NCBI GenBank assembly: GCA_905221605.1
Contig: CAJNDS010002558.1
Span: 227,501-291,500, forward strand
Origin: Symbiodinium natans
Taxonomy: Eukaryota > Sar > Dinophyceae > Suessiales > Symbiodiniaceae
Direction of reading: 5' to 3'
DNA length: 64,000 nucleotides
Position numbers and translations under genes: made by a program. Of this stretch, positions 1-10,454 are shown piece by piece; position 1 is the stretch's first letter, and each line of letters begins with the position of its first letter. Under the pieces are notes generated by a model, which was not told the DNA's origin, searched no databases, and saw only the letters and a program-made list of their open reading frames with translations.

Positions 1-2280
1 AAACGCCCTTAACACCCCAAACGCCCTGAATACCCCAAACCGTACACCCTACACCCTACACCCTAAATAAACCCTAAACGCCCCGAACCCCCGAAGCCCC
101 CAATGCGCTCTGAGCGGCAAAGAGCAGCGCCGCGCGCTGCAGAGCAATGTCGTCGAGGAGGAGGAAGAAGGCCTAGCAGAGGTTTAGGGTTTAGGGTTTA
201 GATTCAGGGTTTAGGGCCAAGCTTAGGGTTTAGGGTTTCGGTTTGGGGTCTAATTACTAGGTTTGGACCCCCGTGCCCCAATGCAAGACACTCTACTCGA
301 CCCTCTTGAACTAAACCCACAAAAACCGGAAAGAACCCTAAACCCTAAACCCTAAACGCTAAACCCTAAACCCCACACCCCAAGCCCCAAATCCCAAACC
401 CCAAACCCTAAACCCTACCAAGAATAACCCAAGGGGAGGGCAGAGCTAGTCAAGGGCACCCTTCGGTTCTCCGGAGTTCACAGAAGCCAACCCCCGAACC
501 CAGCAGTTGAGGGTTTAGGGTTTAGGGATTGGGGTTCAGGGTTTAGGTTTCGGGCATAGGGTTTAAGGCACGAAAGGGCCCACAATGTCTAGCTTTGTGT
601 CTGAACACCTAGTTTTTCTGTCGACCTATAAGCTCTAGCTCTCTTTTTCTGCTGGTGGCGCTGGACTGTGAGAATCGAACAGGGGCTCTTCCGATGTTCG
701 CTGGCGTGGTTTTTCGCAAGCCCGAGCTCAAAACTCGAAACGCCTAAGCACAAAATCCTTACACTCTAAACACCTCAGGGTTCAAGGTGTACGGCTTCAT
801 AATCAGCCTAACATGAACCCTAGCCTCACCTGCCACAACCCAAAATCGCGCAAACATAGCGAAACGATGAACCCGGGCCTTCAAGCCCGGCAGGCCCCAA
901 ACCCTAAAACCCAAACCCTCAACCGCTACAATCGCGGGGGGCCTCTTCCCAGCAAGGCGCTTCCTTCGGCTTATGTCAGGTATACTGGGAGAGCTTTCAA
1001 GGTGACCGCTTGGGAACGAAGGTCTTTTCTTGGCTGCACTTACGAGGGTAGCTAAAAATTTAAAATTTTAGCTGCCTTATTAAGAAACCCAATAAACCCA
1101 AAAAAGGTAAGGATCTAAAGTTTCAGTAAAGTACCACAAAGTTTTGGTTGGTGTTTGGTTAAAGACTCTAAATTTAAACCCCAGACGACTACCTACGCAG
1201 GAGTCCAGGATCTTCGGTTAGAGGCTTCTGAAATGTGAGTGGAATATAGAGTAGTGGCAAACTCCCAAGCCATGAACGCAAACCAGGATCCCCAGTAGCC
1301 TAAGAATACAAGGGCGCCCACGTGAACGGGATCACAAGGGTTTAGGTATCCAAATCCCTAAACCCTAAACCCTAGGCCCTTTCTCCTAAGCCCCCCGAAA
1401 CACCGGCACTATATACGGGTCATTGTACCTAAACATGGAATAGTTGGGCCTTAAAGTACCTCTTATGTAGGGACTTTGGGGCCCAGGGGAATTCTATACT
1501 TAGGGTATAAAGGGGGTACCCCTATTTTGGGAAACTCCAAAAATGGACCCTTGGGGAGGCTTAGGGAATGCAACCCGCAACGGAGGAAATGGGACTGACA
1601 AACTCCTTGCTGAAGTCTGGGGATCGAGGTCAAGAACTTATTTTGCAAGTTGAACGCCCAACAACTTATTCCCCTAAAGTTCTACCCCTAAACCCTAAAC
1701 CACAACCCAAAACCCTGAACCCTTACCCTAAACCCTAGCCCTAAACCCTAAAACCAACTCCGGGAAGACTATTTGGAGGCATCCTGCTGCAACTGGCCCC
1801 TTCGAAAGCGAAGTGCCGCTGGCAGTGTCGTGAAGGGCCTTCCGCGTAGGCTAGGGGTTTGGGACGGTTTAGGGTTTAGGGTTTAGGGTTTAGGGTTTAG
1901 GGTTTAGGGTTAGGGTTTAGGGTCTAGGGCGACCAGAAACCGTTTAGGGTTTCAGGTTTGGTTAGGGTCTAGCAGAAAGCACTCTTAGAACCCCGCAAGA
2001 GCCCTATGGGTTTAGGTTAGAGAGCTGTTGGGATTAGGGTCAGCCCCTTACCAAATCCTCAAATTCTGGCAAGGGCCCGCAACACAACCCGAAACTATGA
2101 ACACCATAGTGCTGAAAACCCCTAGACACCTTCAAGACCCTTAACACCCTAAACGCCTCCAAGAAACTGAAGACCCTAAACACCCTAGAAACCTTAAAAA
2201 CCCTAAGCCCTAAGCCCTAAGCCCTAAGCCCTAAACCCTAAGCCCTAAACCCTAAACCCTAAACCCTAAACCCTAAACTT
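1..2280. repeat. Telomere-like mosaic, left end
   Basis: Short CCCTAAA runs (40-110, 330-418, 1355-1378, 1685-1755, 2205-2280) and TTTAGGG runs (184-245, 506-570, 1860-1925) alternate with unique DNA. Blocks at about 100-183, 425-505 and 1760-1850 are GC-rich, open in at least one frame, and lie between a C-rich array on the left and a G-rich array on the right. The stretch 560-780 is unique and unassigned. At 813-1055 an 80-codon open frame exists; its second half (from about 930) is non-repetitive, but I recognise no protein. A palindrome-like segment near 1446-1532 resembles family F5. No complete gene is visible. Confidence 0.7.
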
Positions 2281-2855
2281 GGGTTCGGCCGGTCCACACT
2301 AACAGCCACCACCAGCAGACCCACAAAAAAAACACCCGGCAAATGCCAAAAATTGACTGGCATTCCTGGTGCTATTCCTGGTGCTATTTCTGGTGCTATT
2401 CCTGGTGCTATTTCTGGTGCTATTTCTGGTGCTATTGCTGGTGCTATTTCTGGTGCTGTTTCTGGTGCTATTTCTGGTGGTGTTTTTGGTGCTGTTTCTG
2501 GTGCTATTTCTGGTGCTATTTCTGGTGCTGTTTCTGGTGCTATGTGACAGACCCACAAGATATAGCATCTGGGAAATGCTAAGCTGCTAAAATTGACTGG
2601 GGTTCCTGGTGCTATTCCTGGTGCTATTTCTGGTGCTATTTCTGCTGCTGTTTCTGGTGCTATTTCTGGTGCTATTTCTGGTGCTATTTCTGGTGCTATT
2701 TCTGGTGCTATGAGACTAGCAGTCACCACCAGCAGACCCACAAAAAGCAGCACCCGGTAAATGCTAAAATTGAGTGGGATTCCTGGTGCTATTTTTGGCC
2801 TGTGTGTTATAAGGCCACGGCGTTATTTGACTGTTAGTGTGGACCGGCCGAACCC
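2281..2855. mobile_element. Family F7: 575-bp element with perfect 25-bp terminal inverted repeats
   Basis: The first 25 bases (beginning GGGTTCGGCCGGTCC) are the exact reverse complement of the last 25 (ending GGACCGGCCGAACCC). Both sides are CCCTAAA DNA, so the element sits inside a telomere-type array. The interior is built from a 12-base minisatellite, and an internal segment (CACCACCAGCAGACCCACAA) occurs at both ends. I see no transposase frame. It is best described as a non-autonomous TIR element or a foldback element. The flanking array makes a target duplication impossible to judge. Confidence 0.75.
2363..2795. repeat. 12-bp minisatellite TTCTGGTGCTAT inside F7
   Basis: Tandem copies of TTCTGGTGCTAT, with variants TTCCTGGTGCTA and GTTTCTGGTGCT, run from 2363 to 2544 and again from 2607 to 2712, with a last copy near 2782. 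Each block is introduced by a related leader containing AAATTGACTGG or AAATTGAGTGG (near 2350, 2590 and 2768), so the unit is compound. The 12-base period keeps all frames free of stops, giving repetitive open frames on both strands (SGAI, APEI and similar). These are not evidence of a gene. Confidence 0.85.
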
Positions 2856-2897
2856 TAAACCCTAGACCCTAAACCGCCGCCCCGGCGCCTAAAAAAG

Positions 2898-2946
2898 GAG
2901 CTCTGGCCGCTGTCGGCCACCCAGGGGCTCGAAGACCTTTTGGGAG
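2898..2946 (+). other. Exon-like unique block (49 bp)
   Basis: The block is preceded by CCTAAAAAAG and starts with G (AG|G). It ends GGGAG before GTTTGGGG, so it has a GT donor drawn from the G-rich repeat. One frame on the + strand is open (reading ELWPLSATQGLEDLL). Left flank C-rich, right flank G-rich. A 49-bp GC-rich block is often open by chance, so this is only a candidate micro-exon. Confidence 0.25.
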
Positions 2947-3280
2947 GTTTGGGGTTTAGGGCTTAGGGTTTAGGGTTTACGTAGGGCTTAGGGTTTATGG
3001 CTTTTAGGGTTTAGGGTTTAGGGTTTAGGGCTTAATTAAGGCTAGTAGGGAGAATTAAGCCTGATTAGGGAACCTTGAGGGGGGCTAGTATTGGCAAGTA
3101 GGGTTCACGGTTTTAGGGGCCTGGCGGTGTCTTGAAGGCAAGGGTTTAGGGTTTACGGCTCAGGGCTCAGGGCGTAGGGCTTAGGGTTTCGCGTCTTGGG
3201 TTTTGGTCTGACGTGCTTGGGAGGCCAAGCTCAGCTTTGCAGGGTGTAGCGTTTAGGGCTGAGAGTTTCCGGCTGTAAGA

Positions 3281-3402
3281 TCATGGGTTCCCCTCTATAC
3301 TACCCAGGTTCCTCCCACAATTAAGGCTATGTAGGGACATTTAAGCCTGATTAGGGATATTCAAGGAGGGTAGTATAGAGGGGGGTAGTAGGAAATCCCA
3401 TG
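3281..3402. repeat. Imperfect palindrome (hairpin, 122 bp)
   Basis: CCCCTCTATACTACCC near 3290-3305 pairs with GGGTAGTATAGAGGGG near 3368-3383, and TCATGGG at the left edge pairs with CCCATGA at the right. The right arm carries an extra GGGTAGTAGGA. The loop holds AATTAAGGCTATG and TTAAGCCTGATTAGGGA; the latter motif also occurs near 3050. A related GGGGGTAGTAAAGC sequence appears duplicated near 53107-53198. This is probably another MITE-like family with few copies here. Confidence 0.5.
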
Positions 3403-4245
3403 ATAGGTTCAGACCTGTAGGCGTCCTTTCCTAGCGGCAAGCTAGAGAAATCCCCGCAACCCCCAAGGGTTTCCTGAAAGGCTTAAAGAAACCTCCCAGC
3501 TCTTAGAGTTTAGGGTTTAGGGTTTGAGGTTTAGGGTGGGGTTTAGGGTTTAGGGGGCTGGAGGCCCCAGCTCAAAGGTTTGGCTTTTCAAGCTTGGGCA
3601 GGCCCGGGTCAGGGGTACGCACCTCGCAGTAGGAATTTTGGGTTTAGGGTTTGGGGTTTGGGGTTTAGAGTTTGGGGTTTAGGGTTTAGGGCTTAGGGTC
3701 TGAGCAGAGTAGTCGGCACAACACACATGAAAACCGCGGAGCAAGTGACACACCCTTAAACCCCAACCCTAAACCCGACACCCTGACCCTTAAGCCTTAA
3801 GTCTTAAGCCTTAAACCCTAAGCCTTAAGCCCTAAACCCTACACCCTAAACCCTGAACCCCAAGTCCCTAAAGCCGAATGCCTAAACCCTGAACAATGGA
3901 ATCCCTAGAAGCCCTGAGAGGGTTTGGGGTTTAGGGTTTAGGGCTTCAGGGTTTCAGACAGCTTTGGGGGGAACCCCGGGTTTGAGAGGCTGCAATATGA
4001 TGGTCTTGGGGCGTGCTCCTTTCGGATTCAGGGTGTAGGGGTTTAGGGTTTAGGGTTTAGCGTTTGGGGATTAGGTCAAGCCCAGGGGTTTAGGGCTTGG
4101 GGTTTAGGGCAAGCCTAGGGATTTAGGGGGTTAGGGTTAAGGGTTTAGGGATACCTGATGCGGGGTCGTGGGGTTAGAATAACACGAAAGCCGAGAACAA
4201 ACCCTCAAAATCCCCAAATTCTTAAAACCCTAGACCCCGCGCACC

Positions 4246-4314
4246 CTTTTTGGTCCAAAAGGGGTTAACCGCAACCCGCAAAAAAGGACATAGGGGCCCA
4301 CTCCGGGTGTCCTA
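4246..4314. mobile_element. Family F3 palindromic element, partial copy
   Basis: It carries the F3 core CCCTTTTTGGTCCAAAAGGGG, followed by the F3 right arm (GGGCCCACTCCGGGTGTCCTAG). The left arm seen in other copies (CTAGACCCAGGAGTAACC) is missing here. Confidence 0.5.
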
Positions 4315-6202
4315 GAACCCTATCTCCTAAGTCGCTAACCCCCCCCCCCCTACCTAAGTCATCCCTATTCCCTAAACCCCTAAGCCCCTAACTCAGCCTA
4401 AATCCCTCAATCCCGAACCCAGAATATATCTAAACCTCTGAACCCTAAATCCCTAAATCCCGAAACCCTAAACCCTAAACTCCTCACCCTAAATCCCGAA
4501 ACCCTGAACCCTAAACTCCTAAACACTAAATCCCTAAATCCCAAAACCCTACATCTCGAAACCCGAAACCCTAAGTCCCTAAATCCCGAAACCCCTAAAA
4601 AAAACCCAAACTCCCAAATCCCTAAATCCCGAAACCCTACATCCCGACAGCCTACATTCTGAAACCCCACCCTAAACCCTAAACACTAAACCCCTAACCC
4701 CTAAACCCTAAACCCTAAACCCCTAACCCCCTATGGACCCTAAACCGAATCTGCGCCCGCCTGGGATCTTTGCCCGGCGTGGTCCTCGCTCTGCGGAGGA
4801 AGGCTGCGCCCTCCTACAAAAGGGAAAAGGTGCTTTAGGGGTTAGGTTTAGGGTATAGGGCTTAGGGTTTAGGGTTGAGGGTTGAGGGTTTAGAGTATAG
4901 GGTTTAAATGAAGGGTTTAGGGGCCTTTTTTTGGGGGGGGGGGTTCAGGATTTTTGGGGCTTTTTATGAGGCTCTGTAGGGGCTTTTTAGGGTTGTAGGG
5001 TTTGGGGTTGTTTAGGGGCCTACAAAGGGACAAGGGGCGTTTGGGGGCTGTTTATGGGGCTTTGGGGCTGTTTAGGGGTTTTAGGGTTTTTTCGGGGCTT
5101 TAGGGTTGTTTAGGAGCTGGAATTTTGCGGCTTAAGGGCTTTTAGGGTATCGGTATTGGGATTTTCGGGTTCTGGGGCTTGAGGGCTTGTGAGTTTTAGA
5201 ATTCGGGGTTTTAGTGAGTGTACTAGGTTGTGATATTGGGTTCAAGAGCTTTCTGGGGTTGAGGGTGTAGGGTTGAGGGATAGGGATTTACTTCGGGGTC
5301 TAGGGGTCTAGGGTTGTGGCGTCCGGGGTCGAAGGCTTGTGGGGTCCTGGGGGAAATCGGTGATTCGTGTTTGGGGTTTCGGGCTTAGGGTTTCGGCCAC
5401 CCCCCACCCCTCAGGTTTAGGGTTTCGGGTTTAGGGTTTAGGGCTAGACGCTTATCCTTTGCTGAAGTACTTGGAGGCGCAGGTGGCGGAACCTTGTCCA
5501 CGTTGAAGATGCAGTGCTGCCCCGCAGGCTTTCCTCGCCGAGCTCGGCTTGGTGGCAGGTTTTCTTAGGGGGTTCAAGTTGTTAGTCGTGCTTTGGGAAA
5601 AGGGTTTAGGGTTTAGGGTTTAGGATTTAGGGTTTAGGGTTTGGGGTTGTTTAGGGTTCCAGTTTATATCTTCAAAATCTCAGAGCAGGTCAGAAGGACG
5701 GCAGGGATGCTTGGGAGCATGGGGGCCTCGGAATCCGTGTGAGAGGAAAACCGCGCCTGAACTTGCGAACAGAGGTTTAGGATTTAGGGTTCAGGGTTCA
5801 GGGTTCGCGGTTTAGGGTTTAGGGTTTAGGGTTGAGGGTTGAGGGTTTGGGGTTTAGGGTTTAGGAAAGAACCCCTGAACCCTAACACCCTCACCCTGGC
5901 CCTACTATAGGGGCCTCAATAATTAGAATGGCTTTTTTGGGAATCATGGTAGACGTCTATCGCCCAAACCCCAAACCCCAAAGCTAAATGCCTGACATTT
6001 GATCTTGCCTCGTTTAGGGTTTAGGGCACAACATCCTCAAGGCAGGGCGAAAGGGATTAGTGTACCTAGTAAAGACTAAACCCTGAAACCTTAAAAGCAA
6101 GTTGAGCTTAATTTCCCTCACCCCAAATGGTTCCCTTTTAGGGTGCGAGGAAATGCAGCCTGCTAGTCCCAAACCCCTAAACCCCTAGATCCCTAAGCCC
6201 TT

Positions 6203-6274
6203 AATCGGGATTCTAGTACCCCTATGATCCCCCCTATTGTGGACTGTTAGTATAATTAAGGGGGAACATCCCAA
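6203..6274. mobile_element. Family F2 palindromic element, short copy
   Basis: It ends with the F2 right terminus (GGACTGTTAGTATAATTAAGGGGGAACATCCC). The left arm is reduced. The inner part (GATTCTAGTACCCCTATGATCCCCCC) resembles the loop of the F2 copy at 18416-18528. Confidence 0.5.
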
Positions 6275-7332
6275 TCCCAAACCCTTAACCCTTAACCCTT
6301 CACCCTTAACCCTAAACTCTAAACCCCAAACCCTAAACCCTAAACCCGGTGTAGACAAGCCCCGGTCCCCAGCGGTAGCCCGTTGCTGCGTCCACAAGGT
6401 GGATTCGCACCTCTTTTCGATGCATTGGCTTGCGGGGTTTAGGGTTTAGGGTTTGGGTTTAGGGTTTAGGGTTTAGGGTTTAGGGTTTAGGGTTTAGGGT
6501 CTAGGGGCAGATGATTGAGGTTTGGGGTTTACTGGGCTAAGATAGTTAGGGTTGAAGGTTTGGGGTTTCGGTGTGGAAAGTTTAGGGTTTAGGGTTAAGG
6601 GGTTGGGAGACTGAGGCATTGAAAGGACTTGGGATTGAAGGTTTGGGGTTTAGGGCTACGTTTAGGGCTTAGGGCGCACCCAGCGCCCTGAAGACTAAAC
6701 CCTACACCCTCATCCCTATACCCCAAACCCAAAGGGTTTAGGGTTTAGGGTTTAGGGTTTAGGGTTTAGGGTTTAGGGTTTAGGGTCTAGGGTTTAGGGT
6801 TTTTTGGTCCAGGAAACTTGAAAGTTCATGACTTCATGAGTAGCGTGGGGTTGCACGGAGCGGAACTCTGAAATATACATGTTTGCAGTCGTACTTGGGG
6901 TTCAACCCATGCATTCATTCATGTATGTACACACACACCCGAAACCCTAAACCCTAAACCCTAAACCCTAAACCCTAAACCCTAAACCCTAAACCCTAAA
7001 CCCTAAGCCCTAAACCCTAAACCACAAACCACAACCACTTCTATCTGGCCATGAACCTTCTAGAAGCCTCTGAGACGATACTCTGGGAGCTTCAGCGGCC
7101 AGCTGAGGGCACCCATGTTCCTTACAGCCCCCCCCCCCCCCCCCCCCTTCCCTCTTCCCCCCCCCCCCCCCCCCAAAAAAAAAAAAAACTATAAATAAAT
7201 AAACATGTACATATATGAAAATAGATATATATATATATATAAGTCAGAAGCCCCAACAACAACCATCCTCGAAGCCTGAGTGCTGGCCCAAAGCCTAAGA
7301 ACCCTCAACCCTCAACTCTATAAACCCTAAAC

Positions 7333-7455
7333 TTGGCATGTCCCCCCTTATACCAACAGTCCTCAATAGGGATCAGAAATGCGGGGGGGGGGGGGGGGGG
7401 GGGGGGGTAACTACAATCCCTATTAAGGACTGCTAGTAGAAGGGGGACACCCCAA
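7333..7455. mobile_element. Family F2 palindromic element with poly-G loop
   Basis: The left arm TTGGCATGTCCCCCCTTATA pairs with a right arm ending AGGGGGACACCCCAA. CAACAGTCCTCAATAGGGAT pairs with ATCCCTATTAAGGACTGCTA. The loop contains an uninterrupted run of about 24 G (7383-7407). No coding potential is seen. It is bordered by CCCTAAA DNA on both sides. Confidence 0.65.
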
Positions 7456-7581
7456 AACCTAAACCTAAACCTCAAACCTCAAACCCTAAACCCTAAACCC
7501 TAAACCTTAAACTGTGGAGCTGGGGGAGCCGCCAGGGGCGACACCATGGGCGCACATAGCACGCCTTGACTTGAGAGGTCG

Positions 7582-7785
7582 TTGGGGTTAATAGGGTTAA
7601 TAGGGTTTAGGGTTTAGGTTAATAGGGTTAATAGGGTGAATAGGGTTAATAGGGCTAACAGGGCTAACAGGGTTAATGGGGTTAATGGGGTCAATAGGGT
7701 AAATAGGGTTAATAGGGTTAATGGGGTTAATGGGGTTCATAGGGTTAATAGGGTTAATAGGATTAATGGGGTTCATAGGATTAAG
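7582..7785 (+). repeat. 9-bp variant array GGGTTAATA
   Basis: About 20 units of GGGTTAATA and near variants (GGGTTAATG, GGGCTAACA, GGGTTCATA) occur in tandem. The unit looks like a telomere heptamer lengthened by two bases. A frame is open through the array (VNRVNR type) only because 9 is a multiple of 3. Confidence 0.8.
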
Positions 7786-8567
7786 GGCTTCTTAGGGTTT
7801 ACGGCTTTCCTACCCCCCCCCCCCCCCCAAGGATAGAGGATAGAGGATTTTATTGGATTTAGGGTTTAGGGTTTGGGTTTGCCCTCTTAGAACTAATCAA
7901 TGAAGGGTCTTGAGTCCACGACCTCAAGAATCAACAAGCCTCAAACGCCTCATTAGGGTTTAGGGTTTAGGGTTTAGGGCTTAGGGTTTAGGCCCACAAA
8001 CCGAAACCCTAAAACCCTAAGTCCTACACCTTGCGTTTCCATGACCCCTGCAAAAGCCCAACCTGTTTGCCGGAGACAATCCCTAAGGGTTTGAGGCCCC
8101 AAAGTCACCATACATGAAGCAGGGTTTGTTTTTCTTGTACCCCCAAAAGGACACCCAAGGTATACACTCGCCAATATTAAAATGAACCTTATACACACTC
8201 ACCAAAAACAATAATATAAACCCTAAACCCTAAACCCTAAACCCTAAACCCTAAACCCTAAACCCTAAACCCTAAACCCTAAACCCTAAACCCTAAACCC
8301 TAAAGGAGGGTGGCTTCATACGAGGTACTTTACGGCCCAAGTATTCCCTATTTTGGTACATGGGCCCTTAGGGATTGGACTGCGAGCTTCAAGCCGACAT
8401 TCTGAAACCCTAAACCCTAAACCCTAAACCCTAAACCCTAAACCCAAAACCATTCTGACAATTATGGCTTAACGCCGGCTGGCGAGAGCTGAAAGGGTTT
8501 TCTTGCTGCATCAGAGTCGATGCTCTCCTTCTCCGACAACCAAGGAATGAAAAAAGGTCAAACCTCC

Positions 8568-8710
8568 ATTATTCCTACTGTAAATAGGAATTATTCCTAC
8601 GAAATACAGGATTATTCCTACTTTCAATCGGGAATAACTCCTACGAAATACAGGATTATTCCTACTTTAAATAGGGAATTCTTCCTATCCTTCCTACTCA
8701 ATACAGGAAA
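8568..8710 (+). repeat. 43-bp tandem repeat, AT-rich
   Basis: The segment CCTACGAAATACAGGATTAT recurs at 8597 and 8640 (period 43), followed each time by TCCTACTTT and AAT.GGGA. Degenerate neighbours extend the array on both sides. It lies in a relatively AT-rich unique stretch. The open frame across it is repeat-derived. Confidence 0.7.
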
Positions 8711-9140
8711 CCCGCAAGGTTTAAGGTATAACGTTCAACTATATGGGCTAAGCAAAAGATTGGCTAAGTAGAAGATGCTCTACACCCAAGGGCAACCTGG
8801 GAGTGAGAGGGTGCCCCTTTTTGGCTCAAAGGGCCTGTGCAGGGAACCTAAACACTATAAAAATGGAGTTTAGGGTTTAGGGTTTAGGGTTTAGGGTTTA
8901 GGGTTTAGGCCTTCTCTGGGTCCTAGTTGACCCCTCAACCCAAAATCCTAAACGATGCCCTGGAGCCTTTTCTTGTGCCAGAACGTGTTGCCTGTGGCTC
9001 TCTGTCGCCCGGGGTCTCGGGTTTAGGGTTCTAAGTTCTAAGCGTTTCGGGCAACACCCTAAACCCTAAACCCTAAACCCTAAACCCTAAACCCTAAACC
9101 CTAAACCCTAAACCCTAAACCCTAAACCCTAAACCCCAAC

Positions 9141-9219
9141 CTGCCCTTGAACCCGCTTCGGGCTGGCGCGTGCCTTCCACGCGATGAATCGACAAATGCA
9201 AGGGCGCAGCGCCTCGACA
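9141..9219 (-). other. Exon-like unique block (79 bp)
   Basis: On the minus strand a pyrimidine-rich tract (CGCTCTCTCCCTTTTTCAG) directly precedes the block, and the block ends GGGCAG before GTTGGGGTTTAGG. This is a textbook AG| ... |GT pair, with the donor supplied by the repeat. One minus frame is open throughout. The plus strand also has an open frame, so strand is tentative. No protein family is recognised. Confidence 0.35.
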
Positions 9220-9477
9220 CTGAAAAAGGGAGAGAGCGGATGCCGAGTTTGGGGTTTAGGGTTTAGGGTTTAGGGTTTAGGGTTTAGGGTAATTATACGG
9301 TTTAGGGTTTAGGGTTTGGCGTTCAGGGATTGGGGTTTAGGGTGTAATCTATAGGTGACCATTTACTTGGAATGCGCAGTTCGGGCAGTGAATACTCGAG
9401 CCCCTTTGGGGTCTACAATGCTACTCTTGGCATATGGTGAAACTCCACGTTTGAGGCGCTCTGGGTTTGATTCAGGG

Positions 9478-9560
9478 TTTGGGGTCAAGGGTCAAGGGTC
9501 AAGGATCAAGGGTCAAGGGTCAAGGGTCAAGCGTCAAGGGTCAAGGGTTAAGGGTTTAGG
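9478..9560 (+). repeat. 7-bp variant array GGGTCAA
   Basis: About ten near-identical units GGGTCAA (with GGATCAA and GCGTCAA variants) sit between ordinary TTTAGGG DNA. The array is locally homogenised to a non-telomeric variant. Confidence 0.75.
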
Positions 9561-9962
9561 GTTTAGGGTTTCGGGCACCGATGGTAACGAGCGAGTCCTG
9601 GTTGGGTTTGAAGGCTGGAGGGCTTGAAGGTTTCAGGGCTTGAGGATTTCAGGGCTTGAGGGCTGTAGGGTGAAACCCTGGAACTCTACACCCTAAAGCC
9701 AGACATTGTAAGGGTTGTAGGGTTGAGGGTTTCAGGGTGTTCGGGCTATCATACTTTAGGGCTGAAGCAGTGCCTGCCCTTCTACGGCGAGGTGGTCCGC
9801 ATCCCTGTCGGGCCCAAGTTCCCTAATCGGGAGTAGGGACAGCCTTCCTTTGTAAAGGAAGCCTTTTCCCAAAAAGGGTTTAGGGACCCGAAGTTTTAAG
9901 AACCTAGACCGGACCCCTACAGATCTTTGGCTGCGTGGGTGCGCGTACGTCCCTATATGGGT

Positions 9963-10053
9963 ATTTCCCGAATAGGGGTACCCCCTTATATACCCTAAAT
10001 ACAATAGAAGCCCCTTAAAGGGACCCCCCAAAAGGGTACCCCTATTTTCGGAA
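9963..10053. mobile_element. Family F5 palindromic element
   Basis: TTTCCCGAATAGGGGTACC at the left pairs with GGTACCCCTATTTTCGGAA at the right. Related sequences occur at 45235-45324 (near full), 1446-1532, 18938-19020 and 50168-50237 (partial). The open frame that crosses it on the minus strand is not convincing as a gene. Confidence 0.6.
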
Positions 10054-10249
10054 GCCTTGGCGTTGCTGAAAACATACACCCTGAACCCCTGAACCCTAAA
10101 CCCTAAACTCTAAATCCTACACCGGATGGATCCGTAGAGCCTTTGCGGACAAGGCTACCCTATTTCGTTCAGATGGGTTGTTCCCGCGCATGAGACCAGG
10201 GAAAATCTCTAAACCCCAAAATCCCTAAACCCCAAGACCCCAAGACCCT

Positions 10250-10334
10250 CTAGTCCCAGGAGTTAACCTCGGAATAAAAGGGTGCTGCCCTTTTTGGTTT
10301 AAAGGGGGTTTATAAGGGACCTCCAGTGTCCTAG
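10250..10334. mobile_element. Family F3 palindromic element
   Basis: It runs from CTAGTCCCAGGAGTTAACC to CCAGTGTCCTAG with the core GCCCTTTTTGGTTTAAAGGGG and TTTATAAGGGA. It is immediately followed by a family F4 element, so two palindromes are adjacent. Confidence 0.6.
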
Positions 10335-10349
10335 CCCTAAAAACGTCAT

Positions 10350-10454
10350 CTCAGTTGCTGAGTTCATAAGCCCCCCCCAAAGTGTACACTTTCAGTTCTA
10401 CCAGGGGATTATAGTACCCCGAAAAGTGTAAAGTGTGTTCGCTCAGCTACTAAG
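10350..10454. mobile_element. Family F4 palindromic element, uninterrupted copy
   Basis: The left arm TCAGTTGCTGAGTTCATAAG and right arm GCTCAGCTACTAAG are inverted. Inside, AAAGTGTACACTTTCAGTTC pairs loosely with GAAAAGTGTAAAGTGTG. This copy has a short central loop (GGGGATTATAGTACCCC). The second copy at 52216-52364 has a telomere-type array in that loop. Confidence 0.65.

Larger units (their letters stand above)
2856..7332. repeat. Telomere-like mosaic with degenerate G/T-rich DNA
   Basis: After a short CCCTAAA run comes an exon-like block (2898-2946), then dispersed TTTAGGG DNA. Positions 3750-3910 and 4200-4740 are C-rich degenerate telomeric DNA. Positions 4840-5430 are G/T-rich and highly degenerate (GGGGCTTTTTAGGG types). 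Cleaner arrays lie at 6430-6510, 6735-6800 and 6940-7025. Unique GC-rich blocks occur at 4745-4830, 5450-5575 and 6345-6432. Runs of C (7131-7147, 7158-7174) and an AT microsatellite (7220-7240) precede the next palindrome. No gene is identified. Confidence 0.65.

Noticed and set aside
1-80. Window start as a true chromosome end
   Set aside because: The CCCTAAA units there are sparse and degenerate, and arrays in both orientations run throughout 54 kb, so this is interstitial or subtelomeric DNA rather than a terminal array.
2259-2753. 164-codon minus frame of APEI repeats and plus frames (SGAI, WCYF)
   Set aside because: Produced by the 12-bp minisatellite in F7; not protein-like.
8816-8829. 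TTTTTGGCTCAAAG as a second spliced-leader relic
   Set aside because: It fits the hairpin core of family F3 (CCTTTTTGG...AAAGGG) better than the leader, so it was not counted.
9756-10079. 107-codon minus frame
   Set aside because: Overlaps the F5 palindrome at 9963-10053 and no family is recognisable.
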